64,000 nucleotides of DNA from Vibrio intestinalis (GCF_025195085.2 NZ_JANAVY020000003.1:310001-374000), one strand, 5' to 3'. Numbered from the stretch's first letter, positions 26,050 through 35,919 are shown. Numbers and translations: made by a program. The notes: generated by a model not told the origin, from the sequence alone.

Positions 26050-27981
26050 ATGAGCTATCGCGTTGACCTTACCGTTCTCTCAGAACAAAAACAGCATTGC
26101 CGTTTTGGTATAACGCTTCACAACCTTTCAGACCAAGATCTGGTTGATTGGAAACTGCAGTTTATTATCGATCGATACATTCTTCCCGATAGCTTTACTC
26201 ATGGTGAAATTAAGCAAGTGGGTAGCTTTTGCACAGTAACGCCTGATGTAGAAGTTCTCCCTGCTAACCAACACTTCTATTGCGAATTTAGCATCAACAC
26301 CGCTCCACTGCGCTTCTATACCGATGGCTTTAAAGACGCGCTTGTGATTGAGCGTGATGATGTGAAGCACCCAGTGAGCATTACACCAATTGCACTCGCT
26401 TCGCCTTACCGCCAGCGCAGTGAAGTACCTGAAGTGGATGCAGCGAAATTATCACTCATTCCTCGCCCGAATAAGGTGGTGGCATTTGATGGTCACTATA
26501 TACTGACGCCAACAAGCCAGATTACTCTACAAGCAACACTAGCAGAGAAAGCAGCGACTTGGTTACAAGCGGAACTTAAAGGGCTTTTCACTTTTGAAGC
26601 GAGTCCAATTGGCCACAGCGACATTCTATTTCGCAATAACCCGACCCTAGATGAAGGTGAGTATTCACTCACTGTTTCAAACAGTGGTATTCGTTTAGAA
26701 GCGGGCTCTCACGCAGGATTTGTTCACGCGAGTGCTACCTTAATTCAATTGGTTGAAAAGACTGAGCAAGACAACACGTTGCGTGTACCTTACATCAAGG
26801 TCACCGATGCGCCTCGCTTTAAGTACCGCGGCATGATGTTGGATTGTGCGCGTCATTTCCACCCGCTAGAGCGAGTTAAACGCCTAATTAACCATTTGGC
26901 GCATTACAAATTTAACCAATTTCATTGGCATCTGACTGATGATGAAGGCTGGCGCTTAGAGATCAAAGCCTATCCAGAGCTGACTGAAATCGGTTCGGAA
27001 CGTGGCCCAGGTAAACTACTCGAACCTCAATTCAGTAGCTTAAACACGGTACACAAGGGTTACTACAGCCAAGATGAAGTGCGCGAAGTGATTGCTTATG
27101 CAGAAGAACGCGGCATTACCATCATCCCTGAAATTGATATCCCAGGTCACTGCCGCGCTGCGCTAAAAGCACTGCCTCATCTACTGCTTGATGAAGCGGA
27201 TCAGTCGCAATACCGCAGTATTCAACACTACAACGATAACGTTATTTCTCCTTCGTTAGTGGGTACTTACGAGTTCCTCGATAAAGTGCTAACCGAAGTT
27301 GCCCAACTGTTCCCATCACCATGGGTACACATTGGCGCAGACGAAGTACCTGATGGCGTTTGGGTAAATAGCCCAAGTTGCCAAGCCTTGATGGAAAATC
27401 ACGGCTACCAAAACAGCAAAGAGCTACAAGGCCACCTACTGCGTTACGCAGAAAAACGCCTCCAGCTTTTAGGCAAACGTATGGTGGGCTGGGAAGAAGC
27501 TCAGCATGGCAACAAGGTAAGCAAAGATACCGTTATCTACTCATGGCTAAGCGAAGAAGCAGCACTGAATTGTGCGAGCCAAGGTTTTGATGTGATTTTG
27601 CAACCGGCTCAATCGACTTACTTAGATATGACTCAAGACTACTCGCCGGATGAACCGGGTGTAGATTGGGCAGCGGTGATTCCTTTAGAAAACGCCTACC
27701 GCTATGAACCATTACAAGAAGTTCCTGAAAACGACCCGATTCGTAAACGAATTCTCGGCATTCAATGCGCGCTTTGGTGTGAAATCATCACCACCCAAGA
27801 GCGTATGGATTACATGATATTTCCACGCTTAACGGCTATGTCAGAAGCGTGTTGGACCAATAAATCTCAGCGTGACTGGGAAGATTATTTATCACGTTTG
27901 AAAGGCCATTTCCCTCTACTTGATCTTCAAGAGGTGAAATACCGTCATCCGTGGAAATCGAAACAATCAACAAACAATTAG
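26050..27981 (+). CDS. Cytoplasmic beta-N-acetylhexosaminidase (GH20)
   Basis: This 643-residue enzyme removes terminal GlcNAc from chitin oligomers. There is no signal peptide. An N-terminal carbohydrate-binding-like domain (about 1-130) and a GH20b domain (about 135-250) precede the TIM barrel (about 255-640). The barrel opens with RFKYRGMMLDCARHFHPLE. The catalytic pair D431-E432 sits in HIGADEVPDGVW, where Glu is the general acid and Asp positions the substrate acetamido group. It lies 12 bases after gspK. The V. furnissii relative (ExoI) is described as a periplasmic or cytoplasmic enzyme active on small chitosides; here the lack of a leader argues for the cytoplasm. Confidence 0.93.
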   Translation: MSYRVDLTVLSEQKQHCRFGITLHNLSDQDLVDWKLQFIIDRYILPDSFTHGEIKQVGSFCTVTPDVEVLPANQHFYCEFSINTAPLRFYTDGFKDALVIERDDVKHPVSITPIALASPYRQRSEVPEVDAAKLSLIPRPNKVVAFDGHYILTPTSQITLQATLAEKAATWLQAELKGLFTFEASPIGHSDILFRNNPTLDEGEYSLTVSNSGIRLEAGSHAGFVHASATLIQLVEKTEQDNTLRVPYIKVTDAPRFKYRGMMLDCARHFHPLERVKRLINHLAHYKFNQFHWHLTDDEGWRLEIKAYPELTEIGSERGPGKLLEPQFSSLNTVHKGYYSQDEVREVIAYAEERGITIIPEIDIPGHCRAALKALPHLLLDEADQSQYRSIQHYNDNVISPSLVGTYEFLDKVLTEVAQLFPSPWVHIGADEVPDGVWVNSPSCQALMENHGYQNSKELQGHLLRYAEKRLQLLGKRMVGWEEAQHGNKVSKDTVIYSWLSEEAALNCASQGFDVILQPAQSTYLDMTQDYSPDEPGVDWAAVIPLENAYRYEPLQEVPENDPIRKRILGIQCALWCEIITTQERMDYMIFPRLTAMSEACWTNKSQRDWEDYLSRLKGHFPLLDLQEVKYRHPWKSKQSTNN

Positions 27982-28039
27982 TTTTTCTAGCTTAAAAATT
28001 TAACCACCTTAGAGTGGCTTGGTAAAAAAGGAAATTAAG

Positions 28040-30448
28040 ATGAAATACGGCTATTTCGATAATGACAATCGTGAATATGTCATCACACGCCCAGATGTGC
28101 CTGCACCATGGACGAACTACTTGGGCACAGAAAAATTCTGTACCGTTATCTCTCATAACGCGGGCGGTTACTCGTTCTACAACTCACCTGAGTACAACCG
28201 CGTGACTAAATTCCGTCCAAACGCGACATTCGATCGCCCAGGGCACTACGTATACCTACGTGATGATGAGACGGGTGATTACTGGTCAATCTCATGGCAA
28301 CCAGTAGCAAAAAGCCTAGACGAAGCGAACTACGAAGTTCGTCACGGCTTGTCTTACTCTAAATTCAAGTGTGAATACAGCGGCATCACTGCCACTAAGA
28401 CTCTGTTCGTACCGAAAGGTGAAGATGCAGAGATCTGGGATGTTGTGATTAAGAACACTTCAGACAAACCACGTACAATCAGTGCGTTCTCATTTGTTGA
28501 GTTCTCATTCAGCCACATTCAATCTGACAACCAGAACCACCAGATGTCTCTATACTCTGCGGGTACTGAGTACAAAGACGGCGTGATTGAGTACGACCTG
28601 TACTACAACACTAACGATTTCGAAGGCTTCTACTACCTAGCATCAACATTTGACCCAGATTCATACGACGGTCAACGCGATAGCTTCCTTGGCCTATACC
28701 GTGATGAAGCGAACCCACTAGCGGTTGAGCAAGGTAAGTGTTTCAACACTGCGCAAACTTGTTACAACCACTGTGGTTCTTTGCACAAGCAATTCACCAT
28801 TCAACCGGGTGAAGAAGTACGCTTTGCTTACATCCTAGGTATCGGTAAAGGTAACGGTGAGCGTTTACGCACTAAGTACCAAGACCTTGCGAACGTTGAT
28901 GCTGCATTCGCTGGCATTAAAGAACACTGGAACGAGCGTTGCGACAAGTTCCAAGTGAAATCGCCAAACGAAGGCCTAGACACAATGATCAACGCTTGGA
29001 CGCTTTACCAAGCAGAAACGTGTGTGGTTTGGTCTCGCTTTGCATCATTCATCGAGGTAGGTGGCCGTACTGGTCTGGGCTACCGCGATACTGCACAAGA
29101 CGCAATCTCAGTACCACACGCTAACCCTGCAATGACGCGCAAGCGTATTGTTGACCTACTACGTGGTCAGGTTAAAGCGGGTTACGGCCTGCACCTATTC
29201 GATCCTGATTGGTTCGATCCAGAAAAAGCAGACGTTGAGCCATCTAAGTCACCAACGGTAGTTCCTACTCCATCTGATGACGATAAAATCCATGGTATTG
29301 AAGACACTTGTTCTGATGACCACCTATGGCTAGTTCCTACCATCTGTAAGTACGTGATGGAAACAGGCGAACATAAGTTCTTTGATGAAGTGATTCCATA
29401 CGCAGACGGCGGTGACGCTAGCGTTTACGAGCACATGAAAGCGGCTCTAGACTTCTCTGCTGAGTACGTTGGTCAAACAGGTATCTGTAAAGGTCTTCGT
29501 GCTGACTGGAACGACTGTCTAAACCTAGGCGGTGGTGAGTCTTCAATGGTGTCATTCCTACACTTCTGGGCTCTGCAAGAGTTCATCGACCTAGCGAAGT
29601 TCCTAGGTAAGCAAGAAGACGTAGAGAAATACACTGAAATGGCAGCGAACGTGCGTGAAGCATGTGAAACGCACCTATGGGATGACGAAGGCGGTTGGTA
29701 CATCCGTGGTCTAACTAAAAATGGCGACAAGATCGGTACAGCACAACAAGCTGAAGGTCGTGTACACCTTGAGTCAAACACACTAGCGGTTCTATCTGGT
29801 GCGGTTTCTCAAGAGCGCGGTGAAAAAGCGATGGACGCAGTCGATGAGAACCTATTCTCTGAATACGGTCTACATCTAAACTCACCATCGTTTGCAACGC
29901 CAAACGACGATATCGGTTTTGTTACTCGCGTATACCAAGGTGTGAAAGAGAACGGCGCTATCTTCTCTCACCCGAACCCATGGGCATGGGTTGCTGAAGC
30001 AAAACTAGGCCGTGGTGACCGTGCAATGAAGTTCTACGATGCACTAAACCCATACAACCAAAACGACATCATTGAAAAGCGTGTGGCTGAACCATACTCA
30101 TACGTTCAATTCATCATGGGTCGTGACCACCAAGACCATGGCCGTGCAAACCACCCATGGCTAACAGGTACTTCTGGTTGGGCTTACTTTGCGGTAACGA
30201 ACTTCATTCTGGGTGTTCGTACTGGTTTTGATGGTCTAACTATCGACCCATGTATCCCAACTGACTGGCCAGGTTTCGAGGTGACTCGTCAATGGCTAGG
30301 CGCAACTTACAACATCAAGGTAGAAAACCCTGAATCAGTAAGCAAAGGCGTTAAATCTATCACGGTTAACGGTGAGCAAATCACTGGTGCTTCTGTTCCT
30401 GTACAAGCAGAAGGCAGCGTAAACGAAGTTATCGTTACTCTAGGCTAA
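28040..30448 (+). CDS. chbP: N,N'-diacetylchitobiose phosphorylase (GH94)
   Basis: The product (802 residues) reversibly splits GlcNAc2 with phosphate into GlcNAc-1-phosphate and GlcNAc, saving an ATP compared with hydrolysis. The sequence shows an N-terminal beta-sandwich (about 1-270), a helical linker and an (alpha/alpha)6 barrel (about 310-740). The catalytic acid is D492 in ADWNDCLNLGGGESS, the same number as in the characterised V. proteolyticus enzyme. I chose ATG at 28040 (AAGGAAATTAAG upstream); the frame extends to a TTG at 28019 without conserved residues. Cellobiose phosphorylase is the older family name, but the chitin operon context argues for chitobiose. Confidence 0.94.
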   Translation: MKYGYFDNDNREYVITRPDVPAPWTNYLGTEKFCTVISHNAGGYSFYNSPEYNRVTKFRPNATFDRPGHYVYLRDDETGDYWSISWQPVAKSLDEANYEVRHGLSYSKFKCEYSGITATKTLFVPKGEDAEIWDVVIKNTSDKPRTISAFSFVEFSFSHIQSDNQNHQMSLYSAGTEYKDGVIEYDLYYNTNDFEGFYYLASTFDPDSYDGQRDSFLGLYRDEANPLAVEQGKCFNTAQTCYNHCGSLHKQFTIQPGEEVRFAYILGIGKGNGERLRTKYQDLANVDAAFAGIKEHWNERCDKFQVKSPNEGLDTMINAWTLYQAETCVVWSRFASFIEVGGRTGLGYRDTAQDAISVPHANPAMTRKRIVDLLRGQVKAGYGLHLFDPDWFDPEKADVEPSKSPTVVPTPSDDDKIHGIEDTCSDDHLWLVPTICKYVMETGEHKFFDEVIPYADGGDASVYEHMKAALDFSAEYVGQTGICKGLRADWNDCLNLGGGESSMVSFLHFWALQEFIDLAKFLGKQEDVEKYTEMAANVREACETHLWDDEGGWYIRGLTKNGDKIGTAQQAEGRVHLESNTLAVLSGAVSQERGEKAMDAVDENLFSEYGLHLNSPSFATPNDDIGFVTRVYQGVKENGAIFSHPNPWAWVAEAKLGRGDRAMKFYDALNPYNQNDIIEKRVAEPYSYVQFIMGRDHQDHGRANHPWLTGTSGWAYFAVTNFILGVRTGFDGLTIDPCIPTDWPGFEVTRQWLGATYNIKVENPESVSKGVKSITVNGEQITGASVPVQAEGSVNEVIVTLG

Positions 30449-30498
30449 TCGTCATGGGCAACCAGCAATGGTTGCCCTCTTTCCCCGAGGAATTCCCC

Positions 30499-31911
30499 AT
30501 GATTCAATTTGGTACGGGCGGCTGGCGCGCCTTTATTGGTGAAGAGTTCACTAAAGATAACGTTCGTCTTGTTGCTCAAGCACTGGCAAACATCATTAAC
30601 CAAGAATCAGTAGCAGACAAAGGCTTTGTTATTGGTTACGACCGTCGATTCTTATCTGACAAAGCAGGTCGTTGGTTCTCTGAAGTATTGGCCGCTAATG
30701 GCGTAACCGTCAGCTTCATCGACAAGTTTGTTCCAACACCTATCGTCATGTTCAAAGCAAAAGAGATGGGCTGTGCTTACTCAGCTTGTATTACAGCTTC
30801 ACACAACCCTGCGGATTACAACGGCGTAAAAATCTTCATTGAAGGTGGCCGTGATGCAGACGAAGTAATCACGAGAAAAGTAGAAGAGCAAATTGCTCAG
30901 CTATCTCACGATCAAGTGAAGAGCGTTGAGTTTGAACAAGCAGTGACAGACAAGTTGATCTTACCGATCAACCCAATGAACGAGTTCGTTGATTCGATCA
31001 TTAACGCTATTGATATTGAAGCAATCAAGAAAGCTAACTTACGCGTTCTGATCGATCCAATGTTTGGCGTAGCGAAGAATGCGCTGCAAACAGTATTGAT
31101 CAATGGTCGCTGTGACGTAGACGTAATCAACGATGGTAAAAACCCAGACTTTGGTGGCCTAATGCCATCACCAAGTGCTGCGACTCTTTACCGTCTAAAA
31201 CACCTCGTCGCGGCAGAAGGCTACGACATCGGTATAGGTACTGATGGCGATGCTGACCGCCTAGGTATTATCGATGAGAAAGGTAACTTCATTCACCCGA
31301 ACGAAGTGCTAATCCTACTTTACTACTACTTGCTTGAATACAAAGGCTGGAAAGGCTCTGTGGTACGTAACATTGCCACTACTCATATCCTTGACAAGAT
31401 TGCCGAAGATCACGGTGAGAAGAGCTTTGAGGTTCCTGTAGGCTTTAAACACATCAGCTCACAAATGGAAGCTGATGACTCACTGATTGGTGGTGAAAGC
31501 TCAGGTGGCCTAACAATTCGCGGCCATATCAAGGGTAAAGATGGTGTGTTCGCATCAAGCCTATTGGTAGAAATGATTTCTGTAACCGGCAAGAAATTGT
31601 CTGACCTATTGGATGAAATCTATAGCAAGTACGGCTATGCCTACACAGCAGAAGGTGATTGCACCTTCAAACCTGCGCAAAAAGAGACGCTTTACAATAA
31701 GATTTACGTAGAAAAACAACTGCCTGAGTTTGACTACGAGATCGAAAAAGTGAGCTACGAAGATGGCGCAAAAGTTTACTTTAAGAATGGCGGTTGGGTA
31801 ATCGCTCGCTTCTCTGGTACCGAACCATTACTGCGTATCTTCGCAGAGATGGAAGACCAACCAACAGCAGAGAAGGTCGTAGAACAAGTAAAAGCTTTCC
31901 TTAAACTATAA
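30499..31911 (+). CDS. Phosphohexomutase, probable GlcNAc-1-P to GlcNAc-6-P
   Basis: This 470-residue alpha-D-phosphohexomutase family enzyme has the phospho-serine loop TASHNPADYNG (S101), the metal loop GTDGDADRLG and the sugar loop GGESSGG. A C-terminal phosphate site RFSGTEPLLRIF completes the fold. In this operon the obvious substrate is the GlcNAc-1-phosphate made by ChbP, which must become GlcNAc-6-phosphate to enter NagA/NagB catabolism. Annotation as phosphoglucomutase or phosphomannomutase would be by family only. The start is ATG at 30499 with GAGGAA upstream; the frame is open from 30454. It is the last gene of the chb operon and ends at a terminator. Confidence 0.88.
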   Translation: MIQFGTGGWRAFIGEEFTKDNVRLVAQALANIINQESVADKGFVIGYDRRFLSDKAGRWFSEVLAANGVTVSFIDKFVPTPIVMFKAKEMGCAYSACITASHNPADYNGVKIFIEGGRDADEVITRKVEEQIAQLSHDQVKSVEFEQAVTDKLILPINPMNEFVDSIINAIDIEAIKKANLRVLIDPMFGVAKNALQTVLINGRCDVDVINDGKNPDFGGLMPSPSAATLYRLKHLVAAEGYDIGIGTDGDADRLGIIDEKGNFIHPNEVLILLYYYLLEYKGWKGSVVRNIATTHILDKIAEDHGEKSFEVPVGFKHISSQMEADDSLIGGESSGGLTIRGHIKGKDGVFASSLLVEMISVTGKKLSDLLDEIYSKYGYAYTAEGDCTFKPAQKETLYNKIYVEKQLPEFDYEIEKVSYEDGAKVYFKNGGWVIARFSGTEPLLRIFAEMEDQPTAEKVVEQVKAFLKL

Positions 31912-31950
31912 CTTTACCAAGCACCTACACCCTATAGGTGAAGAGCATTT

Positions 31951-31977
31951 GCCCGGTTTATACACCGGGCTTTTTTT
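31951..31977 (+). terminator. chb operon terminator
   Basis: GCCCGGT (31951-31957) pairs with ACCGGGC (31964-31970), followed by seven T. A smaller hairpin CACCTA/TAGGTG (31922-31940) precedes it. Confidence 0.85.
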
Positions 31978-31979
31978 GA

Positions 31980-33011
31980 CTAAAACGCAAGTACACCTTG
32001 AGTTTCAACCTTCACTGAGACCGCCTGACCAATCTCCAACGGCTCTGCAGAGCTGGCCAGTAAGTGACTGCCATTGGCGTTAATCACATAACGACAGTGG
32101 TCACCCATAAACTGCTGCTCAGTAACATACACACTGCTCTCTTCTGCAGCGCTGATTTGCACATGCTGCGGTCTTAGTAACAGCTCACAGCTGGCATTAA
32201 AATCGATCGCTTGCTGAGCGTGCGCCTCGATAACACCAAGCTCGGTATCGTATTCGCTCTCAGACATACGTTTCGCAACCAGATAACTGCCGCCGCCAAG
32301 AAAATCCGCAACAAACTTACTTGATGGCTGATAATACAGCTCGCTAGCCGTGCCATATTGCTCAATTACACCACGGTTCATCACGGCCATTTTATCGGCA
32401 AACGCAAACGCTTCTTCACGGCTGTGAGTCACAAAAATCGCCGTCACGCCTTGCTGCTTAAAGATACTGCGGATCTGACCAATCAACTCATGGCGCACCT
32501 GAGTATCAATATTCGAGAAGGGTTCATCCAACAAAAGTAAATCAGGTTTGTAAGCCAACGAACGCGCAATCGCAACACGTTGTTGCTGACCACCAGAAAG
32601 CTGATGAGGATAACGGTCGCCAAACTCGGATAAATGCACCAGGTTCAGCATCTCTTTCACTTTGCTGTCACGTTCACTTGGTGACGCAGAGCGAAGGCCA
32701 AAGCCGACGTTTTGCTCGACAGTTAAATGTGGAAACAGAGCGTAATCTTGGAAGATCATCCCAATGTTACGCTGCTCCGGTGGCAACCAATGTTTGCCAT
32801 CATCAATGGTCATACAGTTTAAGCTCATCGAACCTGAGCTTAGCGGAAGCAAACCCGCAATAGCCTTGAGTAGCGTTGTTTTACCGCAACCACTCGCACC
32901 GAGTAGACAGACAATCTCACCTTGTTCGACTTGTAACGACAGGTCTTCTAAAACCGTGGTCTGTTCATCATATTTGCAGGTTAAATTGTTGATTGATAAT
33001 GCGCAGCTCAT
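31980..33011 (-). CDS. fbpC: Ferric iron ABC transporter ATP-binding protein
   Basis: This 343-residue ATPase drives uptake of periplasmic Fe3+. Walker A is GASGCGKTT (38-46), the signature is LSGGQQQRVAIARS and Walker B is LLLLDEPFSNID. The D-loop variant FSNID and the C-terminal TOBE-like domain (about 240-343) are typical of FbpC/FutC subunits. The ATG overlaps the fbpB stop by one base, so translation is coupled. It is last of three genes controlled from a Fur-type promoter upstream of fbpA and is convergent with the chb operon. Confidence 0.93.
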   Translation of the reverse strand: MSCALSINNLTCKYDEQTTVLEDLSLQVEQGEIVCLLGASGCGKTTLLKAIAGLLPLSSGSMSLNCMTIDDGKHWLPPEQRNIGMIFQDYALFPHLTVEQNVGFGLRSASPSERDSKVKEMLNLVHLSEFGDRYPHQLSGGQQQRVAIARSLAYKPDLLLLDEPFSNIDTQVRHELIGQIRSIFKQQGVTAIFVTHSREEAFAFADKMAVMNRGVIEQYGTASELYYQPSSKFVADFLGGGSYLVAKRMSESEYDTELGVIEAHAQQAIDFNASCELLLRPQHVQISAAEESSVYVTEQQFMGDHCRYVINANGSHLLASSAEPLEIGQAVSVKVETQGVLAF

Positions 33012-34639
33012 TAATGCACCTGCTCTAAAGATCGGTTAACCAATACCAGTGGAATTAAGCCCACCAGCACTAACAATACAGCGGGCATCGCCGCTAATTC
33101 TAAATGCTCATCGGAAGCAAAGTTATACACGTAGGTCGCCAAGGTTTCGAAGTTAAACGGACGCAACAGCAATGCTGCGTTGAGCTCTTTCATCGACTCA
33201 ATAAACACTAACAAACCAGCTATCAACGCACCGCGACGAATCAAAGGCAGATGCACTTTGATGAGCATCGCATTTGGCTTACACCCCATGGTGCGCGCAG
33301 CCATATCTAACGAAGGCGATACTTTACTTAAACTACTTTCAATACTACCAATAGCAACCGCAGAAAAGCGCACCACCATGGCGAAGATAATCGCGAACAT
33401 GGTCCCCGATAAGAACAAGCCCGGTGGCGTGCCTCCCATCGCTTTGATGCTATCATTGACCAAATGTTCGATGGCCGAATTTGAGCCAAGAACACCAATC
33501 GCAAGTACTGTGCCCGGCACTGCATAACCCATTGAGGAAAACCGCATAAAGCCTAAAGCGACGCGATCAGCGCGAAGTCGATAGTAGAAGTTGACCACTA
33601 GAGCAATAGCAACGGCAATAACCGCTGCCGCTATCGACACATATAAACTATTGATGGCGAACTGTTGGAATTCAGCTGTCCAACTTTGCGCAAAGTACTT
33701 ATAAGCGTAGATACATAACTGGCCTAATGGGAAGATGAACGCAATCGCGACCAATCCCCAACACCAACTTAGCGCTGCCCACTTTTTCCATCCCGTTAGC
33801 TGATAACGAAAATCTTCACGGCTGCTGAACTGGTTTTGAAACAGCTTCTGGCGACGGCGACTATAACGCTCAGTGGATAGCAGCAAAATAACAAACACCA
33901 ACATGATGCCGGAGATCTTAGCCGCGGCAGACAAATTGCCGTAGCCATACCAAGTATCATAAACCGCAGTGGTCAGAGTATTAACCGCAAAATAACTCAC
34001 CGTACCAAAGTCACCAATGGCTTCCATCGCCACCAGCGATAGGCCTACTGCAATTGCAGGACGCGCTAACGGTAAAGAGATACGGAAAAAACTCTGCCAC
34101 GGGGAACATTTGAGTAACCTTGCTGATTGCAGCAAAGAGACGTTTTGCTCCATAAACGCAGCGCGACACAGCAAATAAACGTAAGGGTATAAAACCAGCG
34201 ATAAAACGGTAATCGCACCGCCTAAAGTTCGAATATCAGGAAACCAGTACTCCCTCGCCTGCCAATCCGTTAAGTCACGCAGTAGGATTTGCACTGGGCC
34301 TGCAAAATCAAACCAATCAGTAAAGATGTAACCGACAATGTAGCCCGGCATGGCAAGGGGCAAAACCAAAGCCCACTGTAAAACTCGCTCAGAAGGAAGA
34401 CGACACATGGCCATCAGCCATGCAGAAGGAACGCCGAGAATCAATGACAGCAACAGAACACCCGCAACCAATGCAATCGTGTTGAAGATGTAAGTTGGCA
34501 TTACAGTGTTCATTAAGTGAGAAAACAGTTGTTCCGTATCCTCACCAAAAGCGGTAATAAATATCGCTAATATAGGCAAAACCAGCAGTAGAGCTACTGC
34601 TCCACTGCTGGTTTTCCAGAAATTATTCTTTTCTTTCAT
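33011..34639 (-). CDS. fbpB: Ferric iron ABC transporter permease (fused two-domain)
   Basis: This 542-residue inner-membrane protein carries two homologous permease halves of about six helices each (about 10-260 and 290-530), as in FbpB/SfuB. One gene therefore supplies the whole channel. Each half has an EAA-type loop: LLQSARLLKCSPWQSFFRISLP in the first half and SLDMAARTMGCKPNAMLIKVHLP in the second. It lies 95 bases after fbpA across a segment with two hairpins and overlaps fbpC by one base. Confidence 0.92.
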   Translation of the reverse strand: MKEKNNFWKTSSGAVALLLVLPILAIFITAFGEDTEQLFSHLMNTVMPTYIFNTIALVAGVLLLSLILGVPSAWLMAMCRLPSERVLQWALVLPLAMPGYIVGYIFTDWFDFAGPVQILLRDLTDWQAREYWFPDIRTLGGAITVLSLVLYPYVYLLCRAAFMEQNVSLLQSARLLKCSPWQSFFRISLPLARPAIAVGLSLVAMEAIGDFGTVSYFAVNTLTTAVYDTWYGYGNLSAAAKISGIMLVFVILLLSTERYSRRRQKLFQNQFSSREDFRYQLTGWKKWAALSWCWGLVAIAFIFPLGQLCIYAYKYFAQSWTAEFQQFAINSLYVSIAAAVIAVAIALVVNFYYRLRADRVALGFMRFSSMGYAVPGTVLAIGVLGSNSAIEHLVNDSIKAMGGTPPGLFLSGTMFAIIFAMVVRFSAVAIGSIESSLSKVSPSLDMAARTMGCKPNAMLIKVHLPLIRRGALIAGLLVFIESMKELNAALLLRPFNFETLATYVYNFASDEHLELAAMPAVLLVLVGLIPLVLVNRSLEQVH

Positions 34640-34654
34640 ATCTAGTCTGTGAGA

Positions 34655-34727
34655 TATACAAGATGTAAATGCGGTTACAAATACATCTCATATACCTTTT
34701 AGAGGTTAAGGTGTTGTTATACCTCTA
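34655..34727 (-). other. Two intercistronic hairpins between fbpA and fbpB
   Basis: AGATGTA (34661-34667) pairs with TACATCT (34682-34688), with further TATA pairs outside. TAGAGGT (34700-34706) pairs with ACCTCTA (34721-34727). Neither is followed by a clear T run. They probably lower expression of the permease and ATPase relative to the binding protein, or protect the fbpA message. Confidence 0.55.
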
Positions 34728-34734
34728 GACTAGA

Positions 34735-35748
34735 TTAAAGGTCAAATTTCACTTCATCTAGAAGTTTAATTGCCGCAGCGTGGTAAGACGCGATTTCATC
34801 TAGAGAGATATCGTCTGCCTTGAACTCACCCCAAGAAGCAACTAGCTCAGATGGCTTAACACCTGGCTTAACTGGGTATTCGTAGTTTACTTCAGCGTAC
34901 ATGCCTTGCGCTTGGTCGCCTGCTAGGAATTCCATTAGTTTAAGAGCGTTGTCTTTGTTTGGAGAATGCTTAGCCATCGCCATACCAGAGATGTTCACGT
35001 GCGTGCCCGTTGTCTTCTGGTTAGGGAAGTTGATGTAAACAGAATCAGCCCAAGCTTTTTGCTCTTCGTCGTTTACCATCTTACCTAAGTAGTAGCTGTT
35101 ACCAAGAGAAACGTCACATAGACCTTCTTTGATCGCTTTAACTTGTGCACGGTCGTTACCTTGAGGCTTACGAGCTAGGTTAGCTTTTACGCCTTCTAGC
35201 CATGCTTTAGTTTCAGCTTCGCCTTTATGAGCAATCATAGAAGATACTAGAGAAACGTTGTATGGGTGCTTACCGCTACGAGTACAGATTTTACCTTTGA
35301 ACTCTGGCTTAGCTAGGTCAGCGTAAGTGAAGTCTTCACCTAGTTTACCAACGCGGTCGCGAGAAGAATAAACACTACGAGTACGAGTTGTTAGAGCGAA
35401 CCACTCGTTGCCATCGTCTTGAAGTTGAGCTGGGATGTTTTTCTCTAGAACTTCGCTGTCTACTTTTTGAACCAGACCTTGTTTAGTCAGCTCAGCTAGA
35501 CGGCTGATGTCTACCGTTAGAATTACGTCCGCAGGGCTGTATTCGCCTTCTTGAGCTAGCTTCTCAGCTAGACCTTTTTTCGCGAACTTAACGTTAACTT
35601 TAATGCCTGTTTCTTTAGTGAACTCGTTGAACATTGGCTCAACTAGGAAAGGTTGACGGTAAGAGTATACGTTCACTTCTTCAGCAGCCATTGCTGTTGG
35701 GGCCAAAGTAGCACATGCAAGTGCTGAAAATGTTAGCAGCTTTTTCAT
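34735..35748 (-). CDS. fbpA: Periplasmic ferric iron-binding protein
   Basis: This 337-residue type-2 periplasmic binding protein captures Fe3+. The signal peptide MKKLLTFSALACATLAPTAMA ends at an AMA-AEE cleavage site. The mature protein begins VNVYSYRQPFLVEPMFNEF. The iron-coordinating tyrosine pair seen in this family is present in LGNSYYLGKMV (about 221-231), and a third family tyrosine lies in VNVYSYR. A Fur box sits directly upstream. The locus matches the FbpABC system described in V. cholerae. Confidence 0.94.
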   Translation of the reverse strand: MKKLLTFSALACATLAPTAMAAEEVNVYSYRQPFLVEPMFNEFTKETGIKVNVKFAKKGLAEKLAQEGEYSPADVILTVDISRLAELTKQGLVQKVDSEVLEKNIPAQLQDDGNEWFALTTRTRSVYSSRDRVGKLGEDFTYADLAKPEFKGKICTRSGKHPYNVSLVSSMIAHKGEAETKAWLEGVKANLARKPQGNDRAQVKAIKEGLCDVSLGNSYYLGKMVNDEEQKAWADSVYINFPNQKTTGTHVNISGMAMAKHSPNKDNALKLMEFLAGDQAQGMYAEVNYEYPVKPGVKPSELVASWGEFKADDISLDEIASYHAAAIKLLDEVKFDL

Positions 35749-35767
35749 AGTGTTAATCCTTTACTTT

Positions 35768-35823
35768 CTAAATGATAATTTTTATCAGTCGCGTTATTAT
35801 ATTCATGTCCAACCGGAAAACAA
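35768..35823 (-). promoter_or_regulatory. fbpA promoter with Fur box
   Basis: On the plus strand 35771-35786 reads AATGATAATTTTTATC, which agrees with the last 16 bases of the classical 19-base Fur box at 14 positions. On the minus strand a perfect -10 TATAAT lies at 35801-35796, with a weak -35 TTGTTT at 35823-35818 (16-base spacing). The Fur site covers the start-point region, so iron-loaded Fur should block transcription. Confidence 0.8.
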
Positions 35824-35834
35824 TTCTTAAAAAT

Positions 35835-35862
35835 GAAAAACCTGCCTCGAAGGGCAGGTTTA
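35835..35862 (-). terminator. Terminator of glnK-amtB
   Basis: On the minus strand AAACCTGCC pairs with GGCAGGTTT around a six-base loop, followed by five T. It lies 58 bases after the amtB stop. Confidence 0.85.
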
Positions 35863-35919
35863 CTAGGTTGAAATATTGTAACCGTTTATGTCTTTTGAAT
35901 ATAAACAGCGCTTTGCTTA

